Shown piece by piece: positions 61,777 through 64,000 of a DNA stretch of 64,000 bases. The DNA is from Streptomyces glaucescens (GTDB taxonomy: Bacteria; Actinomycetota; Actinomycetes; Streptomycetales; Streptomycetaceae), in assembly GCF_000761215.1 (NCBI RefSeq), contig NZ_CP009438.1:5039501-5103500 (forward strand), given 5' to 3'. The translations under genes were made by a program, and so were the position numbers. The notes under the pieces were generated by a model that saw only the letters and a list, made by a program, of their open reading frames with translations, was not told the DNA's origin and did not search any database. Numbering within the stretch: the first letter of the stretch is position 1; the number at the start of each line of letters is the position of its first letter.

Positions 61777-61894
61777 GTGGCTCTCCCTCGCTCGGCAAGG
61801 GGCCTCGTCGAAGGCAGGGGGCAGCTCACGAGCGCGCGCGGCGTCGCGTCCACCGGCCCATTCCGCGAGGCCCGGACGTCAGGCACACCGGCCG

Positions 61895-62030
61895 GACGGC
61901 CGGGTGCACTGTCGGCAGGTCCTCGGACTGGACAAGCGTGCGGATACACGCGAGTACACCGTTGCGGGACAGTTCCGGATTCGCACCGGATTCCCCTGCG
62001 GCGACAGCGAGCATGAGCATACATCTTGTG
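61895..62030 (-). ncRNA. Cobalamin (B12) riboswitch of nrdAB
   Basis: On the minus strand the core runs from about 61996 to 61957 (GGGGAATCCGGTGCGAATCC followed by CCCGCAACGGTG) and the B12 box at 61929-61911 (AGTCCGAGGACCTGCCGAC). It lies 120-250 nt before the nrdA start. TATGCT at 62021-62016 is a possible -10. In S. coelicolor a riboswitch at this place represses nrdABS in the presence of B12. Confidence 0.92.
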
Positions 62031-62072
62031 CCGGGCTGCCGTGCCACCCCCAGATGTTGTGTCGAGGCGGCT

Positions 62073-62579
62073 TCAGAGTGTCAACTCATAGGTGACGAGC
62101 GTGATGTCGTCCAGCTCCGGGAGCGGGTTCCAGTCCCGCTCGGGAGTGCGAACGAAGCCGAGACGCTCGTAGAGACGGTGGGCGGCGTGCATGGTGCGCT
62201 GGCTCGACAGCACGACCCGGACGCAGCCCTCCGTCGCCCGCGCCCGGTCCACGCAGGCCCGGACGAGGGCCTCCCCGGCGCCCCGGCCACGGGCCGCATG
62301 GGCCACGGCGAGCATGCGGATCTCGGCTTCGCCGGGCCCGGCTATGTCGGCCATGGGCCCGCCGGAGGGGACGAAGGTCACGCTGCCGAGGACGCGGTCG
62401 TGCTCCACGGCGACCAGCACCTCGGCGGCGGCCGCGCGTCCGGCGACGTCCCTCAGCACGCCCAGGTACGCGTCGCTCTCGCCGAAGTCGAGGAGGCCGT
62501 CCCGGAGGTAGGCCTGCGCGGTGAGCTCGGCGACGGCGTCGTGGTCGGCGGGGGTGGCGGGGCGGATGAGGATGTCCAT
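62073..62579 (-). CDS. GNAT-family N-acetyltransferase
   Basis: A 168-residue GNAT protein: RMLAVAHAARGRGAGEALVRACVDRA holds the acetyl-CoA pyrophosphate loop, followed by VVLSSQRTMHAAHRLYERLGF, as in many small-molecule or protein acetyltransferases. The substrate is unknown. CACACT lies 6 nt before the ATG at 62579, suggesting a leaderless transcript. Confidence 0.9.
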   Translation of the reverse strand: MDILIRPATPADHDAVAELTAQAYLRDGLLDFGESDAYLGVLRDVAGRAAAAEVLVAVEHDRVLGSVTFVPSGGPMADIAGPGEAEIRMLAVAHAARGRGAGEALVRACVDRARATEGCVRVVLSSQRTMHAAHRLYERLGFVRTPERDWNPLPELDDITLVTYELTL

Positions 62580-62618
62580 GGACCGAGTGTGCCGGACCTG
62601 CGCGAGGCGGGATCCGGG

Positions 62619-62627
62619 TTGTCCACA
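62619..62627 (+). promoter_or_regulatory. DnaA-box-like 9-mer TTGTCCACA
   Basis: An exact consensus match in the 85-nt gap between the GNAT gene and the unknown pair. Function unproven. Confidence 0.35.
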
Positions 62628-62664
62628 AAACCACAGAGGCGGTGTGACAAGCCGACAAATCCAC

Positions 62665-63066
62665 TCACACGGTGAAGACCCGCGCCCCGACGACGTCCCC
62701 GGACGTGATGAGGGAATACTCGCAGGAGCCGGTCGGGGTGCTCCCGTCCCCTTGCGGGGGGAAGCCGGTGAACTGGATCCACAGCCCGCCCGACTCGCCG
62801 TCGTTCCAGTCGAGTGTGCCCTCACCGAAGAACGCGCCGCTGCCCGACTGGTCGCTGACACTGGCCGTCACGGAGTTGGCCGTGCCCCGGTCGTTCTCCA
62901 CGAGGATGTCCACGGTGAGGAGTTCGCCGGGAGTCGACAGAGCCGTCCCGGTCACGGGCGCCTGGCTCCCCACGTTGAAGGCACTGCCGAGACCGCTCGA
63001 GCTGGTGCCGGAGACCTGCCGGACGGTCACGCCGAAGGTGTTCCCGCTGGGGGATACCGAAGCCAT
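62665..63066 (-). CDS. Unrecognised small protein (beta-rich)
   Basis: A 133-residue product from ATG 63066 with GGGAGG 6 nt upstream. Ser/Thr/Gly-rich with alternating hydrophobic residues and a central LLTVDILVENDRG followed by SVTASV, suggesting a beta-sandwich. One Cys (SCEYSL). No signal peptide or membrane helix is seen. I do not recognise a family. It lies 14 nt downstream of another unknown gene and is probably co-transcribed. Confidence 0.75.
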   Translation of the reverse strand: MASVSPSGNTFGVTVRQVSGTSSSGLGSAFNVGSQAPVTGTALSTPGELLTVDILVENDRGTANSVTASVSDQSGSGAFFGEGTLDWNDGESGGLWIQFTGFPPQGDGSTPTGSCEYSLITSGDVVGARVFTV

Positions 63067-63080
63067 GAGGGCCTCCCTGG

Positions 63081-63380
63081 TCAACCGGAGGAAGGCGGGC
63101 AGAAGCCGCCTTGCGCGGTCATGAGCGGCTGGTGACCGAAGTTCGCGGCCTGCTGGTTGAACCGGTCGGCCATCTGCCGGGCGGTGAGCAGTGCCAGCTC
63201 CGGGCTGGGAGCGTTCAGCATGATCGAGAACGCGGGGCGGCCGGCGTACAGGAAGCAGACCGGCCAGGGCAGGACCTGCACGGTGGAGTCCTGCGAGAGG
63301 ATCGAGAGCTGCTCACCGTCGAACGAGATATCCGGGTCCGCCGCGACGACGTCGTCGACGGTGGGAATGCTGTCACCCAC
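63081..63380 (-). CDS. Unrecognised small protein
   Basis: A 99-residue product from GTG 63380 with AGGAGG 6 nt upstream. The middle is hydrophobic (VLPWPVCFLYAGRPAFSIML) and the rest mixed; two Cys. It could be a small alpha/beta protein; I see no named family. It is the first gene of the pair ending at 62665 and begins 111 nt after the symporter stop. Confidence 0.72.
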   Translation of the reverse strand: MGDSIPTVDDVVAADPDISFDGEQLSILSQDSTVQVLPWPVCFLYAGRPAFSIMLNAPSPELALLTARQMADRFNQQAANFGHQPLMTAQGGFCPPSSG

Positions 63381-63436
63381 TGTTCGCCTCCTCACGGCAC
63401 GCGAGGACAGTCGGGACCCCCTTTCAGGGTTTCGCG

Positions 63437-63473
63437 CCCGGCGGCGCCCCGCAACTCGCGGGGCGCCGCCGGG
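63437..63473 (-). terminator. Terminator of the symporter gene
   Basis: A perfect 16-bp stem (63437-63452 with 63458-63473) and 5-nt loop, 19 nt after the symporter stop. Confidence 0.85.
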
Positions 63474-63491
63474 GCGTGGGGTGGGCCGGGG

Positions 63492-64000
63492 TCAGTGGGC
63501 CGATCCGGCCGTGGCCGGCGGCAGCTCCACCTGGACGCCCGGGTCGCCCGCGTCCGCCGTGTAGTCCTCCGGCCTGGTCTCGTCGACGCCCTCGGGCGCC
63601 TTGACCGCCTTGAGGACGAAGGTGAGGACCACGGTGACGACGACGTTGAGCACGAACGCCGTCAGACCGATGTAGCCGATCTCCCCGATGCCCGGGATCT
63701 CCTTCGACGAGCCGCCGAAGTGCTTCTGCGTCGGCGAGGCCACCCCGTACGCGGCGACCGTCCCGTAGACCATGCCGACCGCCCAGCCCGCGAGCAGCGC
63801 CCAGCGGTGGAACCAGCGGGTGAACAGGCCGCCGACGAGCGCCGGGAAGGTCTGCAGGATCCAGATGCCGCCCAGCAGCTGGAAGTTGATGGCGACGGTC
63901 TTGTCCATGGTCAGGACGAAGACCAGCGCGCCGACCTTCACCAGCAGCGACACCAGCTTGGAGACCTTGGTCTCCTGCTCGGGCGTGGCGTCCTTGCGGA
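63492..64000 (-). CDS. Sodium:solute symporter, MctP-like (C-terminal part)
   Basis: The frame is open from the right edge to the stop at 63492, giving the last ~169 residues. It has about four transmembrane helices (for example VGALVFVLTMDKTVAINFQLLG and GLTAFVLNVVVTVVLTFVL) and a short acidic tail. The segments resemble SSS-family monocarboxylate permeases (MctP type), which take up pyruvate, lactate or short-chain acids with Na+. The start and N-terminal two-thirds are outside the window. Confidence 0.85.
   Translation of the reverse strand, partial: RKDATPEQETKVSKLVSLLVKVGALVFVLTMDKTVAINFQLLGGIWILQTFPALVGGLFTRWFHRWALLAGWAVGMVYGTVAAYGVASPTQKHFGGSSKEIPGIGEIGYIGLTAFVLNVVVTVVLTFVLKAVKAPEGVDETRPEDYTADAGDPGVQVELPPATAGSAH

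Overview
The window is chromosomal DNA from a Streptomyces-type actinomycete. Evidence: very high G+C with strong third-position GC bias (which also creates long open frames antisense to almost every gene), frequent GTG starts, WhiB-family, sigR/rsrA and mycoredoxin genes, the AdnAB helicase-nuclease pair, and an epi-isozizaene synthase/CYP170A1 pair. The gene order from the helicases through wblC, hisN, aroA, sigR-rsrA and the terpene pair to nrdAB agrees with what I remember of the core region around SCO518x-SCO522x of S. coelicolor; that synteny is recalled, not computed. No phage, insertion sequence, CRISPR array or large biosynthetic cluster is visible.

Layout. 1-3007: two tandem lipoprotein alpha/beta-hydrolases, the first cut by the left edge. 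3271-6189: a large membrane protein joining a degenerate kinase-like domain to a lysylphosphatidylglycerol-synthase-type (UPF0104) membrane domain. 6352-19514: DNA-repair block (alkyltransferase-like protein, AdnA, AdnB, UvrD2) with an M20 peptidase, NudC and a mycoredoxin. 19529-20870: the wblC (whiB7) locus with a WhiB7-type promoter, an upstream ORF, an intrinsic attenuator and a small downstream ORF. 21007-24769: zinc-ribbon protein, overlapping ABC1-kinase and ThiF-like genes, YgjP-type metalloprotease. 24947-28161: a TerD-AIM24 fusion and two AIM24 genes. 28216-37346: NUDIX, zincin, SDR, MoaE, a Lon-type PDZ protease, PPA1309 and UPF0182 proteins. 37390-39654: two identical initiator tRNA genes flanking a Sel1/TPR protein. 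39795-41818: divergent PerR/Fur-type repressor and catalase with a dyad operator. 41895-49245: CBS protein, HisN, TetR, SMR, RsgA, AroA, M50 protease, SRAP protein, hydrolase. 49512-53709: sigR-rsrA with its autoregulatory promoter, then two HD-domain membrane proteins. 53824-58348: TPR protein, peptide deformylase, albaflavenone-type terpene synthase and P450. 58397-62030: class Ia ribonucleotide reductase nrdAB behind a cobalamin riboswitch. 62073-64000: GNAT protein, two unrecognised small proteins and the C-terminus of a sodium:solute symporter.

How it works together. The window is rich in stress regulation: wblC (response to ribosome-targeting antibiotics), sigR/rsrA (thiol oxidation) and a peroxide-type repressor with catalase. 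Exact sigma-R-type promoter patterns (GGAAT-N18-GTT) lie before sigR and before the mycoredoxin gene, and a looser one (N19) before the ThiF-like/ABC1K operon. At least a dozen genes carry a -10-like hexamer 6-7 nt before the start codon, suggesting leaderless mRNAs. No wholly new multi-gene system is proven. The best leads are the ThiF-like/ABC1K operon, the TerD-AIM24 triplet, the wblC leader with two possible uORF starts, the HD-domain pair after rsrA, and the unknown pair at 62665-63380.
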